This document shows positions 1-11,177 of a DNA stretch of 64,000 nt, in pieces. Within the stretch, counting starts at the first letter, position 1. Each line of letters starts with the position of its first letter. The notes below the pieces were generated by a model that saw only the letters and a list, made by a program, of their open reading frames with translations, was not told the origin of the DNA and ran no database searches. A program made the position numbers and the translations under genes. The DNA is taken from assembly GCA_013368375.1 (NCBI GenBank), contig JAACJP010000059.1, positions 1 through 64,000 of the forward strand, in the 5' to 3' direction. Source of the stretch: Tricholomella constricta (taxonomy: Eukaryota; Basidiomycota; Agaricomycetes; Agaricales; Lyophyllaceae).

Positions 1-2477
1 GCACTCGTTATGGACTTTTCGAATACCTGGTAATGCCTTCGGCATGACAAACTCACCCGCGACGTTCCAACACTTCATGAACGACATCTTCACGACATGA
101 ACGACGTGTTCGTAGTGATCTATCTCGACGACATTCTGGTTTTCTCGGAGACCTTAGAGGAACATCACGGACACGTTCGGAAGGTCCTCGAGAGGCTCCG
201 GAAACACAACCTTCATGCGAAACCGGAGAAATGCACGTTTCACACTACGGAGATCGAATACTAGGCGTCATCGTATCCCCCGGCGGAGTAAAGATGGATC
301 CAGGAAAAGTCGACGCGATCCGGAAGTGGCCTAGACCGACGAAGGTCAAAGAACTCCAATCCTTCCTAGGCTTTGCAAACTTCTATCGGCGGTTTATCGA
401 CAATTACTCGGGCATAACGAAGAGGTTAAATAAACTCACGCAAAAGGACACAATCTGGAAATGGGATTCCGAATGCGAAGGAGTCTTCGAGCTATTGAAG
501 AAAGCATTCTCCTCCGCACCCATCCTACGACACTTCGATCCTCAACTACCGGTGATACTAGAGTGCGATGCCTCCGACTTCGCCATAGCGGGGATCATCT
601 CCCAATTTGACGAGACATCACAAGACTTACGTCCGGTCGCCTTCTACGCGAGAACTATGATAGACGCGGAGCTCAACTACGACATCTATGACAAGGAGCT
701 CCTAGCAATCGTGGAAGCGTTTAAACAATGGAGGGCCTACCTAGAGGGATCTCCCCACCGCATTCAAGTGTACTCCGACCACAACAACCTACAGTACTTC
801 TCCACGACCAAACAACTCAGTCGCAGACAAGCACGATGGTCGGAATGCCTGGCGAACTTCGACTTCCAGATAAACTATCGACCCGGAAGACTGGGAGCGA
901 AGCCAGATGCCCTTACGCGAAGAGCGGACGTGTATCCAAAGAAGGGTTTCGAGCAGGATCACAACTCCTTCAACAACCGCATCATCATACCCCCCGAACG
1001 ATTGAACGCGGCCCTAATACTGAACGAGGAGCTCCTACTAAACAATGTCCGGAACGCACCCCGAGACGATTTCTTCGAAAGGCATGCACCCAAACCCGGA
1101 GAAGAGACCTCCGCATTCTCCCTATCCGATGATCACAAACTACTCCTTCGCGACGGAAGAATCTATGTACCAGACCATTCCAGATTACGACTCGACATCC
1201 TACAGCAACACCACGATCACAAACTGCGCGGACATCCAGGGATCAGAAAGACCACACAACTCATCATGAGGACTTATTTCTGGCCCGGATTACGGAAGGA
1301 GGTCACTCGATACGTCCGAAGCTGTCATACCTGTAAAAGAGCGAAGGTCCCACGCCATAGCCCATACGGATTATTGAAACCACTCCAGATTGGGCGAAGG
1401 GCGTGGGCCTCCATATCCATGGACCACATCGTAGAATTACCGGAATCGGATGGGTACGACGCCATACTGGTCGTAGTATGCCGCCTCACCAAGCAAGGCA
1501 TCTTCATACCCTGTCACACAACGGACACAGCAAAGGAACTTGCTCAGCTATTCTTGGAACATGTCTTCTCCAAGCACGGACTGCCCGATGACATCATCTC
1601 CGACAGAGGCACCCTCTTCGTCTCCCGTTTCTGGAGCTCGCTATGTAAAGCCCTGGACATCAAATCGAACCTTTCGACCGCGTATCACCCGGAGACCGAC
1701 GGCCAGACGGAACGAGTAAATCAGACACTGGAACAATACCTCCGGATGTACGTGAACTATCTCCAGACCAACTGGCGAACACAGCTCCCTCTGGCGGAAT
1801 TCACGTATAACAATACGACCCATTCGACCACGGGAGTTTCCCCTTTCTTTGCGAACAAGGGTTATCACCCCCGCTTGACAATCTCTATAAAAGATATACC
1901 GGCGAAAGAAGCCCAGGAGGTAGCTGTAGACCTCCGGACCCTCCAGGACTACCTCCGCAAAGAAATAGAGATCGCAAACGAAGCCTACAAACGATTCGCG
2001 GACAAGAAGCGGGACCCTACACCAGACTGGGCTGTAGGAACGGAGGTATGGCTCGACTGCCGGAACATCAAAACGAAACGCCCCTCCAAAAAGCTAGACC
2101 ACCGGAGACTGGGCCCCTTCAAAATCCTGCAGAAGATTTCCAGCCATGCGTATCGACTGGAACTACCTCCGACACTGAAAGGGATTCACAACGTATTCCA
2201 CGTCAAGTTACTCGAGAAGCACGAACATGAGAATTTCCCTGGACGATCAAAACCACCTCCGCAGACGATCAAAGTCGAGGGCGAAGAACACTACGAAGTG
2301 GGACAAATCCTAGATTCCCGAACACGAGGGAAACACGTCCTCTACTTGGTACGATGGGAAGGGTACGGCCCCGAAGACGATACCTGGGAACCAGCGGAGA
2401 ATATGGAGGGAGCAAAAGACATGGCCCTCGAATTCCACCGACTTTTCCCAAGAAAGCCACGGGACCCCACGATTTAA
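1..2477 (+). pseudogene. pol: Ty3/Gypsy pol: RT (frame-broken), RNase H, integrase, chromodomain
   Basis: Retrotransposon polyprotein that copies element RNA to DNA and integrates it. Visible in order: RT palm with the YLDD box (121-132) in another frame from the rest; RT thumb (from 264); RNase H (ILECDASDFA, about 545-575); integrase zinc finger HHCC ending in SCHTCKRAK; integrase core with catalytic D in SMDHIVELP, D in SDRGTLF and E in YHPETDGQTERVN; C-terminal chromodomain (EEHYEVGQIL to RWEGYGPEDDTWEP), typical of chromoviruses that target heterochromatin. The frame is open from about 262 to the stop at 2475-2477. In the first 262 bases three single-base deletions break RT, near 36, 90 and 260, each beside a doubled base. 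Enzyme activity is therefore lost unless these are assembly errors. Confidence 0.93.
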
Positions 2478-2687
2478 AACGACTCGACGAACACTCATGC
2501 ACATCACGAAAAATTATGCAAATCCATTTCAAGAAGACAAACTGTGTTATATGTATTCGTACCTCCTGGACAACAACATTACGAAAGAGAAACGATACCA
2601 AGAAAAAAAAAAAAAAAAACGAACTTCAGGTGTAAATATTTGGCAAAAGGAAATGAAGGAAGTCCAAGACACCGCGAAAAAGACCGT

Positions 2688-4684
2688 CTACTCGATGCGA
2701 CGACGCTTGGAGGGACCTGCACTGGCAGAGGAACCGTCCTCGCGCCCAACCCCCACCTCCCCAACCACCCCTACCTCCAGGGGAAGCATCGACGCGATAT
2801 CCTGCTCGTCGTCGGCGATCAATTGAGACTGAGACACGAACCCTGCAAGGGCGTCTTCACGAGTGAGAGATGGACGATGAAGAGCAAGGAAATGCTCGAA
2901 GGCGGGAAAAGGGGACTCGGGATCGACGGGAGGGCGAAAAAGCTCGCGGAGAGAATGCTGCTCAAGAATCTGGTGAGCGGCGTCGACGATACCCCGGACC
3001 GGCGACGCCTCCATCTCGACGAGGGCGCGACGCAGAGCGCCATCCGCAACAAACATATCGGATGCGAAAGCAACACGCGCAAGCTCAAGAGCTACAACAA
3101 ATTCCGGAGGTGAAAAAAGAGAACAAAAGAAGACAAAAGAAAGACTCACCATCGGTGCGAACGCGAAGGTCCAAGGCATGACCACGCCAATAGTCCCGAA
3201 CCCCCTGGAGATGGACGACGTGCCCCTTCAGACCCGCAACCTCATCCTCAAGACCCGCAACCTCCATCCGCAGATCCTCGACCTCGGCGTCACGATCGAC
3301 GTCGACGACCTCCACAGCACTCGATGTCTGCGCCTGCAGATGAAGGAAACGTTCACGCTCGTCGGCGAGTTCGGCTAGGACTCCACGAAAACGACCCTTG
3401 TTGCGTTCGCCCTCGGCCTGGAGACGCTCTACCTGGAGGGACAAAGCCTGCGCACGCGCGACCTCCTGGTCATAGAGGCGCCGAAGACGGAGGTGCTCCT
3501 CAGGCGAAGGAGCAAGAGGGGCAGGAGCAGCGGGGGGGGACGACATCAACATAGCAGGAGGGGAAGCCTGGTGCAGAACCGGTGAGGGAGAGACCGATTC
3601 AGACGAACTCTTTAAAAAGAGAGGCTCCGAGGGCCCGACGATGGGAGAATCCGGAGAAGCGGCACGCATGGCGGCCCCAAGACGACGAACAGGGAAAGGG
3701 GAAACCGAGCTATCGGAGGGGGGAGGAGAATAACCAGGCATAGGCGAAGGGCGCGCCTCCGGAACAGACAAGCGCGCACCCCCACGACCGACAGGCACAG
3801 ACCTTCGTCCCTGACCTCGCGTACCACGGAAAATAGCACGAGGAGGGGGAGCAGGAGGAAGTGAAACGGCACCAGTCCCTACAACGGACGAAGAGGCGGC
3901 GGGAAGAGGAGGCGGGATTGGCAAACGCAGGGCGCGACGGATGCTGGTAAAAGACATCGCAACGCCAGTGCGGGAGAAAGTAAAACCCTCGGCGCGAGAG
4001 CGAAGCCACTCCAACGGAATTCCCAACTGCCTAGCTGCCACCTCTAGGCCATGGTCCAACGAAAGCGAGCACAGGGAATGCGCCGCACGACACTCAACAC
4101 AGGGCAGGGTCCCGCGAAGACGAACCTCCTGAAATCGACAAGACAGCCGACGCGTCCGACACCGATCACACTAACGAAGACCCCAAAAAGGAATCAGCTG
4201 AAACGCTGGACTCGATCGCAGAAGAAGGGCGACATACCGGCTCATGCGCCTCACACCACGCCAAGGAGGGAGGAACCCGCACAGCGGTACGCAACACCTC
4301 CGCCAAAATCGCATCAGTGAAGAGGGGCCCCCACGACAACGAAGTCGCCGCCGGACGCGACACAGGGTCACTAGCAAACTCGAAATCGGCCTCGGGAGTG
4401 GTGGAACGAGGGCGACGGATCTGTTGGGATCGAATGGGCAGGCGGATGATCAGACGAGGGACAGGAGGTGGGAGAAGAACGGGGGACGACTCGGGGACCG
4501 CCCCGTCACTCCCATCGAGAAGGGTGGCAATCCCAGGGAGAGAGGGCGCCGGGGAAACGGGTTGAGGCGCGTCTAAGGACGCGACGCGCGACCGATCTTC
4601 GTCGATCAAAGGCGCCACGTCCGGATCTCGCAAAGCGGGGGCATTAGGAGGAGGAGACGCGACACGGGGCATAGCAGGCGACAT
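2688..4684 (-). CDS. Spliced antisense gene inside the Gypsy element, 631 aa, coiled coil
   Basis: Not a family I recognise. Three exons on the strand opposite to pol: 4684-4172, 4128-3150 and 3091-2688. Intron 2 is clear (gtgagt...gttgtag, 58 bp); intron 1 (gtgtga...tttcag, 43 bp) has a weak donor, but joining there keeps the frame. The sum is 632 codons including stop. N-terminal third is Pro/Ser-rich; exon 2 opens with a CVEC motif and a helical stretch (LEVAARQLGIPLEWLRSR), then a Pro-rich linker, then a heptad-like coiled coil (ARAQALSLQVERLQAEGERN onward), and the protein ends in a basic PSKRRRIE tail that could be a nuclear signal. It is transcribed away from the 3' LTR; two CACGTG motifs (4789-4794, 4800-4805) lie about 110 bp before its ATG. 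Length of clean reading frame suggests function; the role is unknown. Confidence 0.72.
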
Positions 4685-4788
4685 GAGGTCGACAGAATGG
4701 AAACAGAAGAAGAAAAACGACCAAGTTTTTCTCTTTTTCGATCTCCGAGATCCTCAAAACACCCACAAGGACCCACAACCGAGGCCCT

Positions 4789-4805
4789 CACGTGCCCCTC
4801 ACGTG
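4789..4805 (-). promoter_or_regulatory. Paired CACGTG (E-box) motifs upstream of the antisense gene
   Basis: Two CACGTG palindromes 11 bp apart (4789-4794 and 4800-4805), followed by a GC alternating run, between the antisense gene start (4684) and the 3' LTR (4904). CACGTG is the core bound by bHLH factors. Their placement makes them candidates for the promoter of the antisense gene. Function is inferred from position only. Confidence 0.35.
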
Positions 4806-4903
4806 ACCGCGCGCGCGCACCAAAAAGGAAAAACAAACGCCACACTCCCCGTATCCGAACATTTTTCCGCGTCTCAGTGGCTCGACGCTTGAGGAGGGGG
4901 TAA

Positions 4904-5261
4904 TGTCACGAACGTCCCTAACGACCACCCCTAAAGTCACACCCACTACGCTTTCCCACGCATGTCCGCCGTACATATATGACACCACTTTCTTTTCGGA
5001 CACCTTACCTCGATATTACCTATTGTTAAGACTAGTTCTCGATTCTCGTTCTCGTTTCTCTCTCTCTCTCTCAATCTATTTGGCTTCACACCCGTATCAC
5101 TTGAGCTCGTTCGTTCGAATTAGCCCCGGTGAACACCTCCGTCAACGCTCACGACCTCCGAATACTCCTTCGTAGGCCGTCTTCCTTGACGGACGTCAGG
5201 CCTGTCCGCTTCGGTGGTTCCAGAATAACTCTGTAACCGGCGTGCTACACAGGTCCTAACA
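4904..5261 (+). repeat. 3' LTR of the Gypsy element
   Basis: 358 bp beginning TGTCACGA and ending CCTAACA. It matches 60592-60937: the 3' two thirds (from TTACCTCGATATTACC) look identical in both copies, while the first ~100 bp differ by an indel of about 10 bp and substitutions. A TATA-like catatatgac and a CT-rich tract (tctctctctctc) are present. A polypurine tract precedes it at 4891-4900. Confidence 0.93.
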
Positions 5262-8200
5262 CCAATGTAGTTCTCCGAGATCCGTGATCTCCACGTGTTC
5301 GGCGATCGAACGCTTAAACATTTTGATCTCGGCGACGGAGGTAGCTGCGATCGTGCAGTCGTCGACGTGCACCAGCACGATGATTAAGCCCTTTCCGATG
5401 CGTCGATAGAATACGGACGTGTCGACCTCGCACCTAGAGAAGCCCAACTTCTTCATCATAATCTCCACAAGTCGCTGGTACCAGCGCCGACCCGGCTGCT
5501 TCAAGCCGTAAAGTGTCTTCAAAAGTCGGCACACTTTAAGCGGTGCGGCGCTGTCGCTGTATCCGGGAGGTTGTCGCATGTAGATGATCTCCGAAGCGGT
5601 GAGTATGCCGTTCAGATACGCTCCCTTGATATCGATCTGGTGCAGCTCGTAGTCACCAGAGGCGGCCATAGCCAGAACGAGTCGGATTGATGCGAGCTTC
5701 GCGACGGGCGCATAGGTGTCGAAATAGTCGACGCCTGGCACTTGCAAAAATCCTTGCGCGACGAGGCGCGCCTTGTATCGGATCACATTCCCCGCTGCAT
5801 CTTTCTTCGCCCTGAAAACCCATTTGGAGCCGACAATGTTCGCTCCGGGCGGCGCTTCTGTGAGTGTCCAAGTACCCGCTTGTTTCAAAACGGTTAACTC
5901 ATCTTGGATCGCCTGCTCCCAGAGCGGCCAGTCTGGGCGGCGCTTTGCTTCGACAAGCGTTCGCTGATCTGCGCCAGCATCGCGTACTCCTCTGCGTAGT
6001 CGGCCGACATGATCCAATCGGCCATTCCCTCCCCCTCAAGAATCGGATTCGGCGCTTCTTCAGCGACGGGCGGAGGTAGCTGGACGCCGCGTGCGACGGC
6101 TGTGTCGGAAGGCCGTGCGGACTGCACACCTTGCCCTTCAAGGAGGTCGCGAACGCGCTGGCTCGGCTTGCGAACGCGACGGCTTCGCGCGACTGCTTCG
6201 TCGGCGGGTTCATCGTCGCTTGTCGCTGGATCAGCTGGAGGTGGTGTTGGGTCGTGCGCCGCTGGGGGCGCGACTACTGGGGGCGCGACAGGCGCGATAG
6301 GTGGTGCAGGAGGTGCTGGGGGAAGCTCTTCGACGACAGGTGCGTCGGCTTTCGTCTTGACAAACTGCCAATCCTCCCCTTCAAGACGGGAAGCCGATGC
6401 GGCCGTCTTGTCGTAGTAGATGTTGCGCTCGGTGGTGACGGTCTGCTTGTCCGGCCAGTAGACGCGGACACCGTTGCTCTGTTCGTCGACGCCGAGCCAA
6501 CGGCCCTCACGAACACGTCCCCCGAGCTTATCTCCACCCTCAGTGCGTACCCAGACCTTCTCCCCCCATTCCCGAACTTCCCGCAGGTCGGGTTTCTTCC
6601 CGAATAACGCTTCGAAAGGCGTCATGTCGTCCACGGCCTTCGTGGACGTTCGGTTCATTAGCCACACGACATGGCGCGCGCACTCGCCCCAAAGAGTCTT
6701 CGGGAGTCCACTGGCATGGAGGAGCGCGCGAATGCGCTCGACGATCGTGCGGTTACGACGCTCTGCGACGCCGTTGTGCTGAGGGGTGTCGTGTACGGTG
6801 AGCTTCTGCGCCGTGCCCTTCGTCTTCAAATATGCGACGAATTCCTTTCCAAGGTATTCGCCGCCCCGATCCGAATGCAAAACGCGAATCTTAGCGTCGT
6901 GCTGCGTGGTGCACCACGCTTCGAAATTCTTGTAAGCTGTCGGAGCTTCGTCTTTGGTGCGCAGTAACTGGAGGTACGTGAAGCGCGTGCTGTCGTCGGT
7001 AAAGGTGATGTAATAACGCCTTCCGCCTTTCGTTTGCACCGGCGCCGGTCCCCAGAGATCGCTGTGGACCTCGCCGCCAAAGACTGTCGCGCGCGCGCCT
7101 TCGCGCGCTTTCAGGATCGGTTTCCTGGTCGCCTTCGCGTAGACGCAGGATTCGCAGAAGAACGGGTTGCCCGAAGGTGTCGCTTCGAGCCGAACGCCCG
7201 TCACAAAGCCGTCGGCGACGAGCTTTCGGGCTACGACAGGGGAAATATGGCCCATGCACCGGTGGAACTGTTCCACGCTGAGCGTTTCAACCGCCGCGTT
7301 CGCAGAGTCGCTCTCATGCGCAACACGGTACAGGCCTGCCCTTGTCTTCGGGATCTGACCGACGGTCTCACCGTCGGGATCGCGAATAACGCATTTCCCG
7401 CCGGCAAAGGTGGCGGAGAAGCCAAGCTCGTCGAGTCGCCCGATCGAAACGAGCGTGTACCCGACCTCCGGAGAGTACAAGACCTCCGTGAGCTTCAGCT
7501 GCGACAGCTCGACGCCGTTCGGGACGTCGACAAGCAGCTCGCCTTTCCCGATCGCGTTGAACTGTTGACTGTTCGCGGCACGGAAAGGCTTGGGGGGGAT
7601 CTCGACGTAGTTCTCGAGGTCCTCGCGGTACGGGGAGATGTGGCGCGTGCAGCCGGAGTCGTAGACTTCGCTGCGGGGTGAGTGGTGTTTCGGGGCATCG
7701 GAACTTGCGCTAACGTGCGCAGCGACCTCCTGGCTATTGCGAGCGATCCAGGCCTCGACTAACGCGTCGAGATCCTTATCGATATCCTTGCCGTCGGAGT
7801 CCACGACAATATAGTCGTGCAACTCGAACATCCCTAGCCCGTCGTCGTCGTCGCCCCACAGGCTCCCAAGGTCGTCGTCGGAGACCTCAGAGAACCAATC
7901 GCTTCCGCTCTCTTCGCCGTCGGCATCGCCGTCGGCGTCGCCTTCCCCACGGTCGGATCCGTCAGATGAGTCCGACACCGTCTGCAGCTCAGGCAGACTC
8001 GCATCGTCGTCGGAGGTGTAACCGTCGACGCTATGCGCCGCGAACGCGCCTTCGCCTTCGTAGTCCGAATCCGACTCGATAGCGGCGTTCGCCGTGCCGC
8101 CCTTCCCCTTGTCGCTAGACGACGACTTCGAGGACTTGGGGCACTTGTTACGGAAGTGGTCTGGACTTCCGCAATCCCAGCACGCGCGCGGCTTGCGCTC

Positions 8201-8947
8201 GCGCTGCTTTTCCTTCCACTTCGGGTTCGCCTTCCCTGGCGTAAACGCCATCGCTTCATCGCGATCGCCTTCCTTTGACTTCGTAGGAGCGCGACGCGTG
8301 CGCTGCGCGCGCTGGCGATCGGATTCTTCACAAATCATAGAGATCAGCGCGTCGGGCGCGATCGTCTTCGAAGCGGCATACTGCCGGGCGCCGGCGAGTT
8401 GCCCAGAGGCGAAGTTGGAAAGGGAGATGGGGAGGGAGGACAAAATGGTGGATCGGTAGTCGGCATCGCTGATTTCGACGCCAACGGTCGCCAACTTCTC
8501 GTGCTGCATGGCGAGAGCGTCGAGGAAGTCGCGAACATCGCCCTTGTCAGGGCACTTCGACTCTAGGAACTTTGTACGAAGCTCCGTTTGCGCGTAAGCG
8601 CCTTTGTCAGTGTACTCAGCCACGATCGCGTCCCAGCGTTCCTTCACGGTCGGCTTCTTGTGGACGCGCATCAGCGCAGAGTCAGGAATCTTCTGAGTCA
8701 GCAGAGACTTCGCTGCGCACTCATCCTTCTCCCATTTTGCGATCTCGATCTCCTGGGCAGCTGTAGCGGTCGATCCAGCAGGGATCACGATGCGCGCGGT
8801 GGCGCCGCTAAAATGGCCCCAGAATCCTTTGGCCTGGACAGCGTCCTTGAAACGGATAGAGAAGATCGCCCAGTTCACGCCCGAAGCGTCAAGTTTCGGA
8901 ATCGACGACGGGAGAGTGTCGGCAAGAGTACTAGCGGTGGTAGACAT
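5262..8947 (-). pseudogene. Ty1/Copia Gag-Pol polyprotein, frameshifted and truncated
   Basis: From the ATG at 8947 one frame runs 1017 codons to 5894: Gag (residues 1-250), CCHC zinc knuckle (256-269, CWDCGSPDHFRNKC), an acidic linker, aspartic protease (VYDSGCTRH near 430), GAG-pre-integrase (HRCMGH...CESC) and integrase (HSDLWGP, HSDRGGEYLG, NGVAERRNRT as D, D, E). Near 5970 the reading shifts to a second frame, which carries RT (WVFRAKKDAAGN, LHQIDIKGAYLNG, LVHVDDCTIAA) and ends at DLGELHW where the Gypsy LTR begins. RNase H is missing. One frameshift plus the insertion make it non-functional. Confidence 0.93.
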
Positions 8948-8984
8948 AGAGCAATAGGCGAGCGGAAAGCGGGGCCCAATAACC

Positions 8985-9333
8985 TGTTAATTTATCTGTA
9001 ATAATACGACTCAGTGTTTGCACGCGAGACAGCGGTCAAACGACTGTATATTCACCTGTAATAATACGACTACAGATATTGTTAGCGAAATGATAGCGAA
9101 GATAGTAAGTAATCATTTACCTCAGTGTTTGCACGCGAGACGGCGGTCAAACGACTGAGGCGACGAGTCAGTAAGCGACGGTATATAAGTAAAGTACCTA
9201 AATATACTAGGCTGCAAGTAGGTGAACAAAAAGACAAGTTCTGCAGGAGAACTGTAAGTAAAAGGAAAGGTATGAAACACGAGCCAGCAGCTCGTTCAAT
9301 ACTAGTGCGATAATAAGAGGAAACGACAAAGGG
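8985..9333 (-). repeat. 5' LTR of the Copia element
   Basis: Non-coding stretch between the Copia start codon and the next gene. Its inner edge ends in CA at 8985. It holds two imperfect direct repeats: ctgtaataatacgact at 8996-9011 and 9056-9071, and a 35-bp block with one mismatch at 9012-9046 and 9123-9157. On the minus strand a TATA-like acttatataccg lies near 9180. The outer border is estimated because the partner LTR is not in the window. Confidence 0.6.
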
Positions 9334-9420
9334 AATTGAACCCGAAAGGTAGCGATTGAGACCGATGGATGGATTGTGGCGTCGTAAGGTCCGCGTCGGC
9401 GGTGGTCGTGATGCGATGCG

Positions 9421-10600
9421 TCAGGGTCGCGGGAGTATTATCCGCAGCGCGCATGTGCGCGTCGAGACTGTCCTATCTTGGACATCTAACACACTCACCC
9501 AGTGCGACAGAATACCGGCCACAACGTCCGGCCACGGCTTTATAACTTGTGGATGACCGACGTGGATCGGAAGAGATTGTCTGTACTTGGCTCCATTGCC
9601 ATCAGAGTTCACCACGAGGATGATGAAGATCCCTGCATGTCCGTCGGTGAGCGCACCCCGCAGGATGTCTTTCCTGCGATGCGGTAGCAGATTAAAAAAG
9701 AAAACAGGTGCAGGAAGTGGTCTCCACTTAAGAAATTTTGCACACGCATATATTTCGCTTATTGCTTGCGGCAGGTGGTCTCTAAGCTGTAGCGACCTAA
9801 CCTTCGCTTCTGCGACAACAAACCCAGTTGGCAGCATGGTTCTGAATTTCGCGAGTTTTGGATCTGAAAAGAAAATTTCTAATGAACAAGTGAGTCGATC
9901 CAGATATCCCAGTGAAGCAAAATCAATTTACTTGCAAGCTTTTCGTGTGCTGTGACGGCCGTATAATCGATCAAGCCGGAGAAGGTCGTGGAACTCGAAG
10001 GATGCACAGCTATCTGCGGCACAACTTGCTCCAGGCTGAGAACCATGTGCTTATCGGACGGTAGCATCGCAGATGCGCGGAAGAAGAAGGCATCGATCCA
10101 CACGCGCACGCATCCCTCGTTCTGCCATGACTTTAGACACACGCAGAGGGTATAACATGATTTACTCACTGTAGTTGGCACAAGGGTTTCCAGCAGTTCT
10201 AATTGGCGATAGAGATTGGGGGAAGACCATAGCTTGTCCTGTCCGAGAACACTCGTTGTCGAGGCCCGTTGTACATGATCCGGCTTCAGAAAAATCCCTT
10301 TCTCGTCTGGATCGATGTTCAACTTTTCCAAATCGTCATGGGTTATGCCAGAGAAGGAGGGGGGCTACAAAGGCTTAGAAGGGAAGGGCGGTGTACGGAT
10401 CTGGTTCCTACCTTGGCTCCGCCCACCCTGGCTTTCAACAACGAGAGCACATCAGCCAACTCCCCCCCCAAGTCCCCGGTTTCGCCCTCCTCGGTTTCGG
10501 ACTCCTCATAAATTAAAGACCTCTGCAGTTTCTCGATGGCTTCGATTGTGAGGACCAAATCCGCGCCGCTGAGGCCAGAGAGCTTGCGTTTCTTTGCCAT
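9421..10600 (-). CDS. PD-(D/E)XK nuclease-like protein, five exons
   Basis: Exons 10600-10412, 10364-10170, 10121-9932, 9863-9728 and 9673 to 9499 (or to 9421 if the last GT is not used) join in frame, giving about 295 residues. The core shows GLIDYTAV (motif with the Asp), then FVVAEAKV (ExK) and LPQAISEIYACAKFLK (Q-containing helix). This order is the signature of the PD-(D/E)XK nuclease fold; the assignment is from motifs, not alignment. N-terminus is basic (MAKKRKLSG). The fourth intron uses a less usual gtggag donor. The gene ends about 90-160 bp before the Copia LTR, so its natural 3' end may have been disturbed. Expanded relatives of unknown role occur in mushroom genomes as far as I recall. 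Confidence 0.65.
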
Positions 10601-11177
10601 GAAGTTGAGGTGAGGATTTAAAGCTAAGTTATGTGAATGTTTGTGCGCATGTTGTTGGAATTGGACTTGGAATTCATTATAGTTGACTACGTTACGTAAG
10701 TAACTCAGGTACGCCAAGCGGAATACCTTAACCATGGAACTTGATGCCGATTTTCGCGGAAGGGAAGAAAATCTTCTCGATAGGTGCGTTGCATCCCATT
10801 GCAGTAAAAAATAATAATCTTGGAAGGGCAGAGATAGCAAACGATAGAAAGATATCAGCAGGCTGCGAATTGTGCGTGTGCCTCCCAACTTTCTACCCGG
10901 TGGCTTTTCCTACGCATATTGTCAATGGGTGGCAGTGGTGGCATTCGATCGAAAATCTCTTTATTTAAACCCACCATGAACTCGAAGAGTAGTACTGAAG
11001 TGCTGCTCCCCTTATTTGCATCTACGTCCGGATTTCTTTTACCATGGTGCAAATTGCTTTTTCCTCATCCTTGATGTCGCTGATGCATGACTCGTTCGCC
11101 AGGGCCAAACCGATGTTGCTCAAACCAAATCACCGCAGAGCTCCACCCGTGCGAGGCGCAAAGCTACTATCACATCC
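10601..11177. other. Divergent intergenic region
   Basis: 577 bp between the minus-strand nuclease-like gene and the plus-strand F-box gene, the likely shared promoter area. No further gene seen. An in-frame reading without ATG runs 11091-11177 into the F-box start, following a possible acceptor (cgccag, ending 11102), so an extra short 5' exon of the F-box gene is possible. Confidence 0.4.

Larger units (their letters stand above)
1..5261 (+). mobile_element. Ty3/Gypsy (chromovirus) element, 3' part
   Basis: The window opens inside reverse transcriptase and the element ends at a TG...CA LTR. Order: RT, RNase H, integrase and chromodomain on +, a spliced gene on the opposite strand, a polypurine tract (gaggaggggg, 4891-4900), then the 3' LTR. 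It lies inside a Ty1/Copia coding sequence: the Copia reading frame continues directly from position 5262 and breaks at the LTR edge. The base order ccaat at 5262-5266 is the likely target duplication, but the left end is outside the window. The LTR matches the one at 60592, so both elements are one family. Confidence 0.93.
5262..9333 (-). mobile_element. Ty1/Copia element, interrupted by the Gypsy insertion
   Basis: Runs right to left. The LTR end that abuts the internal region is at 8985 (reading ...TTAACA on the minus strand), followed by ggttattgggcccc, which resembles the initiator tRNA-Met anticodon arm used as a half-tRNA primer site by some Copia elements; that reading is inference. 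One long polyprotein follows and is cut at 5262 by the Gypsy LTR, inside the segment linking RT to RNase H. The left part and left LTR must lie beyond the Gypsy element, outside the window. The outer right border is uncertain (a TGTCG start near 9333 is the best guess). Confidence 0.85.

Noticed and set aside
6009..8947. Several plus-strand open frames of 60-215 codons within 6.0-8.95 kb
   Set aside because: They are the reverse of the GC-rich Copia polyprotein, which explains the open reading.
9325..9360. B-box-like gggttcaattccc on the minus strand beside the Copia LTR, suggesting a tRNA
   Set aside because: No acceptor stem pair, D arm or anticodon arm could be drawn around it.
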